This document shows, piece after piece, positions 7,463-15,863 of a stretch of DNA of 44,433 nt. Under the pieces are notes generated by a model. The model made no database searches. It was not told where the DNA came from and saw only the letters and a list, made by a program, of their open reading frames with translations. The stretch is taken from positions 7,752-52,184 of the forward strand of contig DBNP01000050.1 of the NCBI GenBank assembly GCA_002299795.1, read 5' to 3'. Each line of letters opens with the position of its first letter. Positions within the stretch are counted from its first letter, which is position 1. This stretch comes from Candidatus Saccharibacteria bacterium UBA669 (GTDB lineage Bacteria; Patescibacteriota; Saccharimonadia; Saccharimonadales; Saccharimonadaceae). A program made the translations under genes and the position numbers.

Positions 7463-9144
7463 CCCTACTTGAACAGATTTTGCAGGCACGCGGGCTTGAG
7501 GGAGAGGCGCGTGAAATTTTTTTACATCCTGACTATACGCAAACACATGATCCGTTTCTTTTGCCTGACATGGCAAAGGCGGTTGAACGGCTGATCCACG
7601 CGCGGGAGGCGCAGGAGCACGTGACTATCTATGGGGATTACGACATTGATGGGCTCACTGCTACTACTTTGCTGATTGATGCGCTTGGTAGCTTTGGGTT
7701 CCGGCATATTGATACGTTTATACCCAACCGGTTTGTGGAGGGCTATGGCATGACGGTCGATGCAGTCGAGAGAATTGCGGAAACCGGCACGACACTGATT
7801 ATCACAGTCGACTGCGGTAGTTTGAGTGAGAAAGAAATCGTTCGTGCGGCCGAACTGGGCGTAGATGTGATCGTGACTGATCATCATAATGTAGCACCTG
7901 TGCAGCCGCCCGCGGTTGCGGTAATTAATCCGAAGCGGCTTCTACAGGACCATCCGCGGCGCTACCGTGATCATCAGCTGGTGAAGCAGACGACTAAAGC
8001 TCCGCTTTATCCATTCTTGGATCTACCGGGAGTGGGGGTGGCGTTTAAGCTGGTGCAGGCGCTACAAACTAGGCTTGATGGGCTGCCGTATGGCCAGGAG
8101 AAGTGGCTACTTGATCTTGTGGCGCTCGGCACAGTTTGCGATGTAGTCACACTGCGCGACGAGAATCGGACTCATGTGTATTGGGGCCTGAAAGTTCTGG
8201 CGACTACGCGTCGGCCTGGGCTTAGAGCCCTGATGCGTGTTGCTGGCGTCGAAGTTGGCACGCTGAATGCGCGCTCACTGGGCTTTGCGCTCGGGCCCAG
8301 GATGAACGCCGCGGGACGGCTCGAGACGGCGCGGATTGCTCAGGATATGCTGCTCGCAAAGGATGGGATGGTGGCGCTAGAATTGGCAACACATTTGGAT
8401 GCGCTCAATATAGCGCGTCGGTCTGATCAAGATAAGATTTTGGCAGGTGCGATTGAGCAAGCTGAGCGCATGCTGCAGGATAGTGTACTTGTGGTGAGTC
8501 ATGCCGATTGGAACCATGGTATCGTGGGGATTGTTGCGGCAAAATTGCTTGAGAAATATAAAAAACCCACCTATGTACTACAGGAAATGGGGGAGGTGTC
8601 GAAAGGTTCAGCTCGTAGCTATGGAGGGTTTAGCGTTGCAGACGCTATTCGGGCAAATGAACAGCTAGTGACTAAAGGTGGCGGGCATCGGCTGGCGGCT
8701 GGGGTGACCCTGCCAACCGCAAATATTTCAGCATTTCGCGAGGCTGTGAATGTATATTTTCTATCACTCAAGCTGCCCTCGCAGCCTGAGCTGCTGCTGG
8801 CGCATGAAGATGTTGGAGTGACGGATTTCTCGGGTATTGACGAGCGGCTCGTGCAGGATCTGGCGCAAATGGAACCATTTGGCAACGGTAATCCAGAGCC
8901 GATTATTAAGATCGCTCGCGTGCAGGTGATGCAGCTGCGCAAGATGGGCGCTGAGCTACAGCACTGCAAACTCAAGCTACGTGATGGGCAAGGGAAGACA
9001 CTACAGATGATCGCTTTTAATGCCGAGCCAAGCTGGTTTGTAGAACCAGGCGAATACGTGAGTGCGTGGTTCGTCCCTACGCTGAACGAATGGCGTGGTG
9101 TGCGAAGCGTTGAGGGTAGGCTGGTGCGACTTGAACGCGCCTAA
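7459..9144 (+). CDS. recJ: single-stranded-DNA-specific exonuclease RecJ
   Basis: RecJ degrades ssDNA 5' to 3' in recombinational and mismatch repair. The 561-residue protein has the DHH-family motifs in order: YGDYDIDGLTA (motif I), ITVDCG (II), VTDHHN (the DHH motif), LDLVALGTVCDV (IV), then RMNAAGRL, the DHHA1 signature GGGHRLAAG and a C-terminal OB-like domain. All metal-binding Asp and His residues are present. Length is typical for RecJ (560-580). It overlaps the upstream winged-helix gene by 4 nt. Confidence 0.96.
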   Translation: MTLLEQILQARGLEGEAREIFLHPDYTQTHDPFLLPDMAKAVERLIHAREAQEHVTIYGDYDIDGLTATTLLIDALGSFGFRHIDTFIPNRFVEGYGMTVDAVERIAETGTTLIITVDCGSLSEKEIVRAAELGVDVIVTDHHNVAPVQPPAVAVINPKRLLQDHPRRYRDHQLVKQTTKAPLYPFLDLPGVGVAFKLVQALQTRLDGLPYGQEKWLLDLVALGTVCDVVTLRDENRTHVYWGLKVLATTRRPGLRALMRVAGVEVGTLNARSLGFALGPRMNAAGRLETARIAQDMLLAKDGMVALELATHLDALNIARRSDQDKILAGAIEQAERMLQDSVLVVSHADWNHGIVGIVAAKLLEKYKKPTYVLQEMGEVSKGSARSYGGFSVADAIRANEQLVTKGGGHRLAAGVTLPTANISAFREAVNVYFLSLKLPSQPELLLAHEDVGVTDFSGIDERLVQDLAQMEPFGNGNPEPIIKIARVQVMQLRKMGAELQHCKLKLRDGQGKTLQMIAFNAEPSWFVEPGEYVSAWFVPTLNEWRGVRSVEGRLVRLERA

Positions 9145-9146
9145 GC

Positions 9147-9174
9147 TTGCAAGTGCCCAGTATATCCATATAAT
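9147..9174 (+). promoter_or_regulatory. promoter for the gene at 9214
   Basis: TTGCAA (9147-9152) is followed after 16 nt by TATAAT (9169-9174), a near-consensus housekeeping promoter. The downstream gene has a conventional leader and purine-rich ribosome binding site. Confidence 0.6.
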
Positions 9175-9213
9175 CGACTACTACACAGCAGCCAAGGGAG
9201 AGGGGAAGGCATC

Positions 9214-9576
9214 GTGTCGATGCAAGTTTCGGGACACTACGTGCTCGCGCAGGCTCTGGCGGTGCCGGACTACGAAGCGGCGCGCGCCGCAGTAAGTGGC
9301 GGCCACCCGGTGATGATTGGTCTGGCGTGCTACTGTGACTATGTCGAGTCGTATGCCACCATTGAGCTCGGTAATGTGCGTGAAGTGCGGCGCCTGGATG
9401 ACGGCTACGAATTCACGGGCGATTATTTTGCCGCTGAGGTGCACACTGACTGTAGTGATAGGGTAGTCGGGCTGCTGACCTCAGCGCAAGGCGTGTGCCA
9501 CATACGAGTATGTGCTCGTACCGGCAGTGTCGACATCGACTTTCGTGTCCACATGTCATTCGCTGTCGTTGAGTGA
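9214..9576 (+). CDS. hypothetical protein, Cys-containing, 120 aa
   Basis: I do not recognise this protein. It is predicted to be mainly beta strand with alternating hydrophobic residues, has no membrane segment or signal peptide, and carries five Cys residues (CYC, DCS, GVC, RVC). A second start, ATG 9220, lies two codons inside. Support for it being real: its own promoter, a purine-rich GGGGAAGG just before the start, and a strong terminator hairpin 14 nt after the stop. It is more GC-rich than its neighbours. It converges on the disordered protein gene at 9644. Confidence 0.65.
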   Translation: MSMQVSGHYVLAQALAVPDYEAARAAVSGGHPVMIGLACYCDYVESYATIELGNVREVRRLDDGYEFTGDYFAAEVHTDCSDRVVGLLTSAQGVCHIRVCARTGSVDIDFRVHMSFAVVE

Positions 9577-9590
9577 CCCACTCACCATAA

Positions 9591-9620
9591 AGCCCGCATC
9601 AACCGATGCGGGCTCATTCA
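9591..9620. terminator. bidirectional terminator hairpin
   Basis: A perfect 10-bp stem (AGCCCGCATC / GATGCGGGCT) with an AACC tetraloop lies between two convergent genes. The following tract is T-poor on plus (CATTCAT) and TTTAT on minus, so it probably serves both genes. Confidence 0.7.
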
Positions 9621-9643
9621 TAGGCGCTGGTATCGATATGTGA

Positions 9644-10369
9644 CTACTTGATGATGTGCATACCGATTCTAGATAAAGGGTACTGGTCATCGCTGCTATC
9701 TGGTCCGTAGTCGTTGGTATCGAACGGAACAACACCATCAGGATCTTGCTGGCGGCGCTTTTTATCACGCTCATACGCACGTAGTTCTTCGGTAAGTTGG
9801 TGGCCAGTCTCTGGGTCAAGCGGGCTCGGGTACTGATTTGAGACAATAGGGCGGGTGGTGTCATCATCGGCCTTTTGTTCTGCAGCAAGCCGGGCAATTT
9901 CACGCTCGCGCTCTGCCTCTGTTAGCTCTGCAGCTGGTAGGGTGGTAATGTCGCGTCCCTCCACCCCTACTGGATGATCGCGACGAACAGGAATCTGGTA
10001 GTCTGGAGACTCTGTCGAGTAGGATCCTCGTTCTATGGGGCGTCGAGTCACGGTAGTGTGAGCGGGCTTTGATTTCGGCATGTCTAGTGGTGATGGGCCG
10101 GATGGGGCCGTGATAGTCGACTGCTCCTCGACCGTTGCCGGAAGGAGTAGTTCTGTGGCTGGCTGCTCAAGCAGGGCGGTGGGAGCTGTTCTTTCGACAA
10201 GGGAGGTTGCCGATGCGGTAGATGGCAGAGATTGTCTGGCTGGTGCTTCAAGCAAAACCATTGATTTGGCAATGCGGGCCATTGCAGTGGGAGCGCCAGC
10301 GCGGCGTGCTGCGTTTTGGTTATCTCGTATTTCTCGTATTTTTTCTGTTGTTATTTTTGGTTTACTCAT
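9644..10369 (-). CDS. hypothetical Pro/Ala-rich, largely disordered protein
   Basis: The 241-residue product is low in complexity. An N-terminal basic segment (MSKPKITTEKIREIRDNQNAARR) could be helical, residues ~35-130 are Ala/Pro/Ser/Thr-rich and probably disordered, and a charged helical stretch (ELTEAEREREIARLAAEQ) and an Asp-rich tail follow. No domain is recognised. ATG 10369 is chosen because it lies 7 nt after CATAAT on the minus strand; the longer frame would start upstream of that promoter. It is divergent from rpsU. Localisation and function are unknown. Confidence 0.72.
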   Translation of the reverse strand: MSKPKITTEKIREIRDNQNAARRAGAPTAMARIAKSMVLLEAPARQSLPSTASATSLVERTAPTALLEQPATELLLPATVEEQSTITAPSGPSPLDMPKSKPAHTTVTRRPIERGSYSTESPDYQIPVRRDHPVGVEGRDITTLPAAELTEAEREREIARLAAEQKADDDTTRPIVSNQYPSPLDPETGHQLTEELRAYERDKKRRQQDPDGVVPFDTNDYGPDSSDDQYPLSRIGMHIIK

Positions 10370-10376
10370 GCTTGTT

Positions 10377-10382
10377 ATTATG
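10377..10382 (-). promoter_or_regulatory. -10 element of the disordered-protein gene, leaderless arrangement
   Basis: CATAAT on minus ends 7 nt before ATG 10369, with no Shine-Dalgarno in the gap. Confidence 0.45.
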
Positions 10383-10434
10383 CATATTTTAGCCAAAATG
10401 TCAATAGATCTTATGGTTGCAGTGATAGAAATAG

Positions 10435-10463
10435 TTGCACGGATATGCGCAATCTGTTACAAT
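10435..10463 (+). promoter_or_regulatory. rpsU promoter, leaderless arrangement
   Basis: TTGCAC (10435-10440), a 17-nt spacer and TACAAT (10458-10463, with an upstream TG giving an extended -10). Only 9 nt separate the hexamer from the rpsU ATG. Confidence 0.7.
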
Positions 10464-10472
10464 ACAGCCGAT

Positions 10473-10688
10473 ATGGTACAAGTTACACGCAAAGATGAAC
10501 GAGAAGCGAACGAAAACATTATTCGTCGTTTCAACCGCAAGGTGTTGCAGAGCGGTGTGCTCGCTGAAGCCAAAGCTTCGATGCGATTCGCAAAACCACT
10601 AAGCAAGCCTGAGCGTCGCGCTAAAGCGATTATTCGCAAAGAGCGCAAAAACGATAAGCTGGCCAAAATGCGCCTAGGAATCCGCTAA
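10473..10688 (+). CDS. rpsU: 30S ribosomal protein bS21
   Basis: This 71-residue, very basic protein matches bS21: a VQVTRKDEREANENIIRRFNRKVLQSGVLAEAK-type start, then a long Arg/Lys-rich helical tail (KPERRAKAIIRKERKND). It binds near the anti-Shine-Dalgarno end of 16S rRNA. ATG 10473 lies 9 nt after TACAAT, so the message appears leaderless; a much longer frame beginning at 10080 runs antisense through the neighbouring gene and is not credible. yqeY follows 3 nt after the stop, the pairing also seen in Firmicutes. Confidence 0.93.
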   Translation: MVQVTRKDEREANENIIRRFNRKVLQSGVLAEAKASMRFAKPLSKPERRAKAIIRKERKNDKLAKMRLGIR

Positions 10689-10691
10689 GCG

Positions 10692-11147
10692 GTGGCCCTC
10701 AAGGAGCAAATTGCAGATGAAATGAAAGCCGCCTTGCTAGGCGGCGATCGTTTTGTCGGGGAGACACTTCGCAACCTAAAGGCGGCAATTCTCAACGAAG
10801 AAGTTGCACAGAATAAGCGCGAGAGTGGGCTCGGTGACGATGAGATTGAACGAGTGATTGCTCGTGAGGTAAAAAAGCGTCATGAAAGCGCCAAGCTGTA
10901 CCGCGACAATAATCGCCCCGAACTAGCTGAGCCTGAAGAAAAAGAGGCGCAGATTTTGCAGGTATACCTGCCGCAGCAGCTGAATGAAGACGAGACGCGT
11001 GTACGAGTAACGCAAAAAATTGCTGAGATGAATGTGAGTGGGATGGTCGCGATGGGACAGGTAATCGGCTCGCTCAAGGCGGAGCTGGGTAATACTGTTG
11101 ATGGTGCGCTCTTGGCTCGGATTGTCAAAGAAGAACTCGCTAAATAA
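10692..11147 (+). CDS. yqeY: GatB/YqeY domain-containing protein
   Basis: The 151-residue protein has the YqeY layout: ALKEQIADEMKAALLGGD..., the central AREVKKRHESAKLYRDNNRPELAEPEEKEAQILQVYLPQQL segment, and the C-terminal tRNA-binding-like helix bundle shared with GatB, ending GALLARIVKEEL. Its role is poorly defined; similarity to the GatB tail suggests tRNA or amidotransferase binding. The start is GTG 10692, immediately after rpsU, so it is in the rpsU operon. Confidence 0.9.
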   Translation: MALKEQIADEMKAALLGGDRFVGETLRNLKAAILNEEVAQNKRESGLGDDEIERVIAREVKKRHESAKLYRDNNRPELAEPEEKEAQILQVYLPQQLNEDETRVRVTQKIAEMNVSGMVAMGQVIGSLKAELGNTVDGALLARIVKEELAK

Positions 11148-11161
11148 TAGAGGAGAAATAT

Positions 11162-11713
11162 ATGATTTTGCTGTTTGGTCCAACGGGTGCGGGCAAAAGT
11201 ATGCAGGGACAAATGTTGGCAGTGCGAATGGGCTGGAAGTGGCTTTCGACAGGTGAAATGCTACGCCAAAGTACCGACCCGGATGTGATTGCAACCCTAC
11301 AAGCTGGCGATCTGGTGAGCGATGATCTAACGTATCAAGTGTTCCAGGAAGCGGTGCAAGATGCGCGCGATAAAAACTTCTCTAACATCATTATCGATGG
11401 ATTTCCTCGTACAAAAGAACAGGCCGCTTGGCTTGCTGACTATATGCAGACAATTCATGAAAAAATTGACATCGTTGTAGCGCTAGAAGTGCCAGAGGCT
11501 GAGATTATGAATCGACTAGAGAAGCGCCATCGTATGGAGGATACTCCTGAAACGATCGCTAAGCGCATGGCTATTTATCGACAAAAAATGTATCCAGTAC
11601 TAGGAATCTTTGCTGAAGATGGGGTAAAGATTACGCATCTGAATGGCGTTGGTACTGCCGGTGAAGTGCATGATCGTATTTACGATGAAGTCATGGGAGC
11701 ATGTCAGAACTAA
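11162..11713 (+). CDS. adk: adenylate kinase, short form
   Basis: Adk balances ATP, ADP and AMP. The 183-residue product has the P-loop GPTGAGKSMQG (residues 6-16), the AMP-site STGEMLR, the IIIDGFPRT motif, and a short RLEKRHRMEDTPETIAKRMAIY segment where long bacterial Adks carry a 30-40 residue LID with a zinc site. The zinc-type LID is therefore absent. The start has a clear GAGGAG ribosome binding site at 11151-11156. It overlaps map by 13 nt, keeping the adk-map order of many bacteria although the surrounding ribosomal operon is not here. A more general nucleotide kinase is possible. Confidence 0.88.
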   Translation: MILLFGPTGAGKSMQGQMLAVRMGWKWLSTGEMLRQSTDPDVIATLQAGDLVSDDLTYQVFQEAVQDARDKNFSNIIIDGFPRTKEQAAWLADYMQTIHEKIDIVVALEVPEAEIMNRLEKRHRMEDTPETIAKRMAIYRQKMYPVLGIFAEDGVKITHLNGVGTAGEVHDRIYDEVMGACQN

Positions 11714-12462
11714 TTACCGGCCTCAAGACACCCGAGCAGCTGCAGGCTATGCGAGAGGGTGGAAAAATAATTGCTCAGATATTTGAGGATATTAGAGGTT
11801 TTGTACATGAAGGCGTCACGGAAAAAGAGGTTGATGATTTTGTGGCGAGTAAGATTGTAGAATATGGCGCAGAAGCGACATATAAAACAAGCGAAGTAAA
11901 CTTCCCCGGGGTTATTTGCATTAGTACCAACGATGAGATTGTGCATGGCATACCGACTAACTATGCCCTTCAAAAGGCTGATATCGTAGGGTTTGATCTC
12001 GTGATTACCTATAAGGGTATGAAAACCGATGCGGCGTTTACGATGATGGTTGATGCGCAGCCAACGGGCGCCGTAAAGCACCTACTCAACACTACTGAGC
12101 GTAGTTTGTATGCCGGGATTGATGCGATTAAGGGTCCGGTCCGCGTTGGGGATATTAGTGCGGCAGTCGAAAAGGTTTTGCGCGAAGGGAAGCTAGGAAT
12201 TATTCGAGAGCTAGTTGGACATGGTGTTGGACTGAAGATGCATATGCCGCCAGATATTCCAAACTATGGACATAGAGGCGCGGGGGAGCTGCTGCGGCCC
12301 GGCGAAACGATTGCGATTGAGCCAATGGCAACACTTGGTGGGGAGAAGATTATGGAGCTTGAAGATGGCTGGACGTTTGCGACACGCGACGGCAGCTTGG
12401 CGGCACATTTTGAGCACACTGTACTAATTACAAATGATGGTGCGGAAGTTTTGACACGGTAA
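11701..12462 (+). CDS. map: type I methionine aminopeptidase
   Basis: This enzyme removes the initiator Met after deformylation. In the 253-residue pita-bread protein all five metal ligands are visible: Asp99 (GFDLVITYKG), Asp110 (KTDAAFT), His174 (GHGVGLKMH), Glu207 (AIEPMA) and Glu238 (HFEHTVLIT). His82 in VHGIP is the conserved substrate His. There is no N-terminal zinc finger. The gene starts inside the end of adk. It works in the same pathway as def and fmt elsewhere in the window. Confidence 0.96.
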   Translation: MSELITGLKTPEQLQAMREGGKIIAQIFEDIRGFVHEGVTEKEVDDFVASKIVEYGAEATYKTSEVNFPGVICISTNDEIVHGIPTNYALQKADIVGFDLVITYKGMKTDAAFTMMVDAQPTGAVKHLLNTTERSLYAGIDAIKGPVRVGDISAAVEKVLREGKLGIIRELVGHGVGLKMHMPPDIPNYGHRGAGELLRPGETIAIEPMATLGGEKIMELEDGWTFATRDGSLAAHFEHTVLITNDGAEVLTR

Positions 12463-12467
12463 CCTGA

Positions 12468-12827
12468 GTGAGCGAAGTGCTTTGGACGAACGAGCAACAA
12501 CGACAATTGGCTGACATTGTTGGCACAGATGACCCACTGACATTGCTCGCAATTACACAGGATGTCGCTTTGCCTGATGCGATTCGAGAAGTTGTTGCCG
12601 ATCTAGAGTATCGAGTGCGCACTGCCGAGCCGACTGATTTGCGTAAACTACTTGAGAATGAAAGAGGCGAATTTGACCCTGATGTTGCGAGGAGTCTGTA
12701 CGCGGATCTTGCAAGGGCCTGTGAGCTAGCGATAGTGGCACACGAACTCGTCCGTAGTCAACCATTTAAGAGCCTAGGCTTTGAAGAGTATGACCGCTTG
12801 CTACGCGCGAGTACGTGGCTTCGCTAG
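12468..12827 (+). CDS. hypothetical helical protein, 119 aa
   Basis: I do not recognise this protein. It is predicted all-helical, acidic and soluble, with Leu-rich amphipathic helices and no motifs. The start is GTG 12468, 5 nt after the map stop, so it is probably the last gene of the adk-map operon; no Shine-Dalgarno is visible. It ends 42 nt before ftsA, and the ftsA promoter lies in that gap. Confidence 0.65.
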   Translation: MSEVLWTNEQQRQLADIVGTDDPLTLLAITQDVALPDAIREVVADLEYRVRTAEPTDLRKLLENERGEFDPDVARSLYADLARACELAIVAHELVRSQPFKSLGFEEYDRLLRASTWLR

Positions 12828-12855
12828 GTATAGACTACGTGCGCGACGCTTATGG

Positions 12856-12861
12856 TATAAT
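12856..12861 (+). promoter_or_regulatory. ftsA promoter, extended -10, leaderless arrangement
   Basis: TGG-TATAAT (hexamer 12856-12861) forms an extended -10; no good -35 is present. Eight nt separate it from the ftsA ATG. Confidence 0.65.
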
Positions 12862-12869
12862 GTCTGCAT

Positions 12870-14114
12870 ATGCAGGAACAATCTAGGTACGCAGTTGGTA
12901 TTGATATTGGCACCACAACAGTTCGCGCTGTAGTAGGGCATATTGATCCAGCGACCGGCACTCCGACCATTGTCGGGGTCGGGCAAGCAGTCAATACAGG
13001 TATGCGCAAAGGGACGGTCGTTAATCTCGGTGGTCCGGCCCATGCGATTGATGAAGCACTTGGTGAAGCGGAGCGCATGAGCGGCTATGAGGTCAACGAA
13101 GCGACCGTCAGTATTAATGGCTCGCACATTGTGAGTACAAAATCTGATGGCATGATCGCGGTTGGCATGGCAAACCATGAGGTGACCGACGAAGACCTAA
13201 GTCGGCTTGAGGAAGTTGCTACCACTGGTAAAGTACCTGCAAACCGTGAAATTCTCGAAGTTGTCCCCTTTAGCTATACGCTCGACGGGCAGGGCAGCAT
13301 AAAAGATCCAGTTGGGATGAACGGCACGCGTTTAGAGATTAGTGCCAATGTTGTCTCGGCGATGGCGCCATATGTCACGAATCTTCAGAAAGCCGCAGAA
13401 ATGGCCACGGTGAAAAGCAATGCCTGTGTGCCGGCTGTCATGGCATCGGCCAAGGCGGTGCTGCTCGATAGTCAGATTGAAAGTGGTGTTGCGGTAGTAG
13501 ATATTGGTGGTGCAACGACTGGCGTGGCGGTGTTTGAAGAAGGTGATTTGCAGTATGTCGGAGTGGTGCCTCTAGGCGGCGCAAATATCACCAATGATCT
13601 TGCAATTGGGCTCAAGACCGACCCTGAAATTGCTGAGAAGGTGAAAGTGAGCCACGGCTCAGCGTTGATCCGCAAGGAAAATGAGGGTATTAGCGTGAAA
13701 CATGATGGCGCCGTCTATTCTTTCCAGACGAGAGAGATCGATGAAATTATCGAAGCGAGACTTGAAGAGATTTTTGAGGCTGTCAATCATGAACTGAAAA
13801 AAGCTGGTCGAGCAGGGCAATTGCCAAGCGGCGTTGTGCTGACGGGGGGGACGGCAAAGCTCAAGGGGCTCGCTGAATATGCAAAAGAGCAGCTTGGTCT
13901 AGCAGTGCGGATCGGTAAACCCTCTGGATTTGCTGGTGTTGCTGACCACATTGATGAACCGCAATATGCCGCAGCGGTCGGGCTGATGCTCATCGATGCC
14001 GATGACACGCCTCGGTCGCACGGTGATGCGTCGCGTTCGCAGACTAGCGGCAAGTCGATGATGAAGGGTGCGGGCGGGATTCTCTCGGGCATTTTTGGCA
14101 AATTTAAGCCGTAG
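12870..14114 (+). CDS. ftsA: cell division protein FtsA
   Basis: FtsA is an actin-like ATPase that tethers FtsZ to the membrane. The 414-residue protein shows the phosphate 1 motif GIDIGTTTVRAVVG, the 1C subdomain characteristic of FtsA, the phosphate 2 motif VVDIGGATTGVAV, and the adenosine motif VVLTGGTAKLKGL. The C-terminus ends in KGAGGILSGIFGKFKP, a short amphipathic helix suited to membrane targeting. It begins 8 nt after an extended -10, so it appears leaderless. ftsZ follows after 77 nt with its own promoter. Confidence 0.96.
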   Translation: MQEQSRYAVGIDIGTTTVRAVVGHIDPATGTPTIVGVGQAVNTGMRKGTVVNLGGPAHAIDEALGEAERMSGYEVNEATVSINGSHIVSTKSDGMIAVGMANHEVTDEDLSRLEEVATTGKVPANREILEVVPFSYTLDGQGSIKDPVGMNGTRLEISANVVSAMAPYVTNLQKAAEMATVKSNACVPAVMASAKAVLLDSQIESGVAVVDIGGATTGVAVFEEGDLQYVGVVPLGGANITNDLAIGLKTDPEIAEKVKVSHGSALIRKENEGISVKHDGAVYSFQTREIDEIIEARLEEIFEAVNHELKKAGRAGQLPSGVVLTGGTAKLKGLAEYAKEQLGLAVRIGKPSGFAGVADHIDEPQYAAAVGLMLIDADDTPRSHGDASRSQTSGKSMMKGAGGILSGIFGKFKP

Positions 14115-14149
14115 TGCACTGGTGGTTCCCGAACAAATCCTGTATACTA

Positions 14150-14155
14150 GAACAA
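14150..14155 (+). promoter_or_regulatory. probable ftsZ promoter -10
   Basis: CTG-TATACT lies about 37 nt before the ftsZ start. Unlike ftsA, ftsZ has a leader and a strong GGGGAGTAGG ribosome binding site. Confidence 0.45.
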
Positions 14156-14191
14156 GATAATTATTCGAAGTGTGCAAGGGGAGTAGGATAA

Positions 14192-15385
14192 ATGCCTGAA
14201 GTAAAACCAAGTGAAATACAGACCTTCGCTAGTATAAAGGTTGTCGGCGTGGGTGGAGCTGGCGGTTCGGCCGTCAATCGAATGAAGGATGCGGGTCTGG
14301 TCGGCGTGCAGTTTATCGCGATGAATACCGACGCACAGGCGCTCCATAACAGTAAAGCTGATATTAAAATTCATCTCGGACACAACACCACAAATGGCCT
14401 TGGTGCGGGTGCCGACCCAAGTGTTGGTGAGGCTGCGGCGAAGGAGTCAGCAGATGAAATTCGTGAGGCGCTTTCGGGCGCTGACATGGTGTTTGTTACG
14501 ATTGGAGCGGGCGGTGGCACTGGTAGTGGTGCTGGCCATGTGGTTGCCGAACAAGCGCGTGAGCTAGGCATACTGGTTGTTGGTGTTGCCACTAAGCCAT
14601 TTAGCTTTGAGGGCGAAAAGCGACGCACGAATGCAGAGTGGGCTATTGCGCAGCTTGGCAAGCAAGTTGATACGCTTATTACTATTCCGAATGATCGACT
14701 CCTACAGACGATTGACCGTCGCACTCCGCTTCTCGAGACGTTTAAGATTGCCGATGATGTACTTCGACAGGGTGTGCAGGGTATATCCGAGCTTATCACT
14801 GAGCATGGCCTCATAAACCTCGACTTTGCCGACGTGAAGGCCATTATGAGTAATGCCGGAAGTGCTCTAATGGGTATCGGCCGTGCAAGTGGTGATGATC
14901 GCGCAGCGCAGGCTGCCCAGCAAGCCATTGAGTCGCCATTGATTGAGGTGTCGATTGATGGAGCGAAGGGTGTGCTGTTCAACGTGACCGGTGGATACGA
15001 CATGAGTATGTCGGAAATCCAAGAGGCTGCTGAGATTATCACGAGTGCAGTGAGTCCTGATGCAAATATTATCTTTGGAGCGACGTTGAAGCCAGAGCTT
15101 GAGGATGAGCTGATTATTACGGTCATCGCTACGGGCTTTGATAGCGCATATTTCCGTCAGCAGGCAGAAGAGTTGGGCGATACTGCCGGAGCTGCGCCAA
15201 AGAGTGACACAATGGAAAAGGCGGTTGATTCCATCGATATGGAGCTTGCTGACAAAGATGCGGCTGCGGGGTCATTTGCGGAAGAGCCGACGGGAAATAT
15301 ATGGGAGCATGCAGCAGGTGATGACGACGATACCCCGGCATTTCTACGTCGCCGTAAAAAGAATCAACAATCTGACGAATCATAG
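14192..15385 (+). CDS. ftsZ: cell division protein FtsZ
   Basis: FtsZ is the tubulin-like GTPase that forms the Z ring. The 397-residue protein has GVGGAGGSAVNRM near the start, the GTP-binding signature GGGTGSG (107-113), NADQ-like MNTDAQAL, and the T7 loop region INLDFADVKAIM with the catalytic Asp. A ~60-residue acidic linker leads to the conserved C-terminal peptide DDTPAFLRRRKK, which binds FtsA. The ribosome binding site is GGGGAG at 14178-14183. nrdR follows after 16 nt. Confidence 0.97.
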   Translation: MPEVKPSEIQTFASIKVVGVGGAGGSAVNRMKDAGLVGVQFIAMNTDAQALHNSKADIKIHLGHNTTNGLGAGADPSVGEAAAKESADEIREALSGADMVFVTIGAGGGTGSGAGHVVAEQARELGILVVGVATKPFSFEGEKRRTNAEWAIAQLGKQVDTLITIPNDRLLQTIDRRTPLLETFKIADDVLRQGVQGISELITEHGLINLDFADVKAIMSNAGSALMGIGRASGDDRAAQAAQQAIESPLIEVSIDGAKGVLFNVTGGYDMSMSEIQEAAEIITSAVSPDANIIFGATLKPELEDELIITVIATGFDSAYFRQQAEELGDTAGAAPKSDTMEKAVDSIDMELADKDAAAGSFAEEPTGNIWEHAAGDDDDTPAFLRRRKKNQQSDES

Positions 15386-15401
15386 AAGGGATACCCAGCC
15401 C

Positions 15402-15863
15402 ATGGGCCATAGCTACAAAATTGGTGACAGTCGTGTGCTTGAGTCACGTGAGTCGGCCGACGGCATAACAATACGACGCCGACGCGAGACGATGGATGGC
15501 AAGCACAGATTTACAACCTATGAGCGTATTGAGCATCCGAACCTTGCGGTGATAAAAAAGGATGGCTCGCGCGAACTGTTTGATAGAGAGAAGCTTTCGC
15601 AAGCGATCCGACGTTCGGTGGGTAAGTTCTTCAAATCTGAAGTTGAAATAGATGATATTATCAACGAAGTTGAGGAGAGGCTATATGAGCTTGGCGAGAA
15701 TGAGGTTCCGTCAAGAGCTATCGGGGACAATGTGCTCGATGAACTTGCTGCCAGAAATGAGGTCGCCTATGTACGTTTTGCGAGTGTGTTTCATAAGTTT
15801 GAGACCCTGGATGATTTTGTAAAGATTCTTGAGCAACGCAAAACAGGAAGGAAGGACTCATAG
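15402..15863 (+). CDS. nrdR: NrdR-like transcriptional regulator lacking the zinc ribbon cysteines
   Basis: NrdR represses ribonucleotide reductase genes using a zinc ribbon and an ATP-cone. This 153-residue protein aligns through its whole length: DSRVLESRESADGITIRRRRE, RFTTYERIE, then the ATP-cone start VIKKDGSRELFDREKLSQAIRRS and the C-terminal VAYVRFASVFHKFETLDDF. However, the four zinc-binding Cys are all replaced: the CPxC position reads HSYK and the ExCxxCG position reads ETMDGK. The Arg-rich DNA-contacting segment remains. ATG 15402 has AGAAGGG upstream; the longer frame overlaps ftsZ. It may still bind nucleotides and DNA without metal. Confidence 0.85.
   Translation: MGHSYKIGDSRVLESRESADGITIRRRRETMDGKHRFTTYERIEHPNLAVIKKDGSRELFDREKLSQAIRRSVGKFFKSEVEIDDIINEVEERLYELGENEVPSRAIGDNVLDELAARNEVAYVRFASVFHKFETLDDFVKILEQRKTGRKDS

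Noticed and set aside
10080..10472. N-terminal extension of rpsU reading from 10080
   Set aside because: It runs antisense through the gene at 9644-10369 and past the rpsU promoter; the remaining 71 residues are a complete bS21.
14371..15126. 251-codon open frame on minus opposite ftsZ
   Set aside because: Ser/Pro/Ala-rich shadow of the ftsZ frame; ftsZ is certain.
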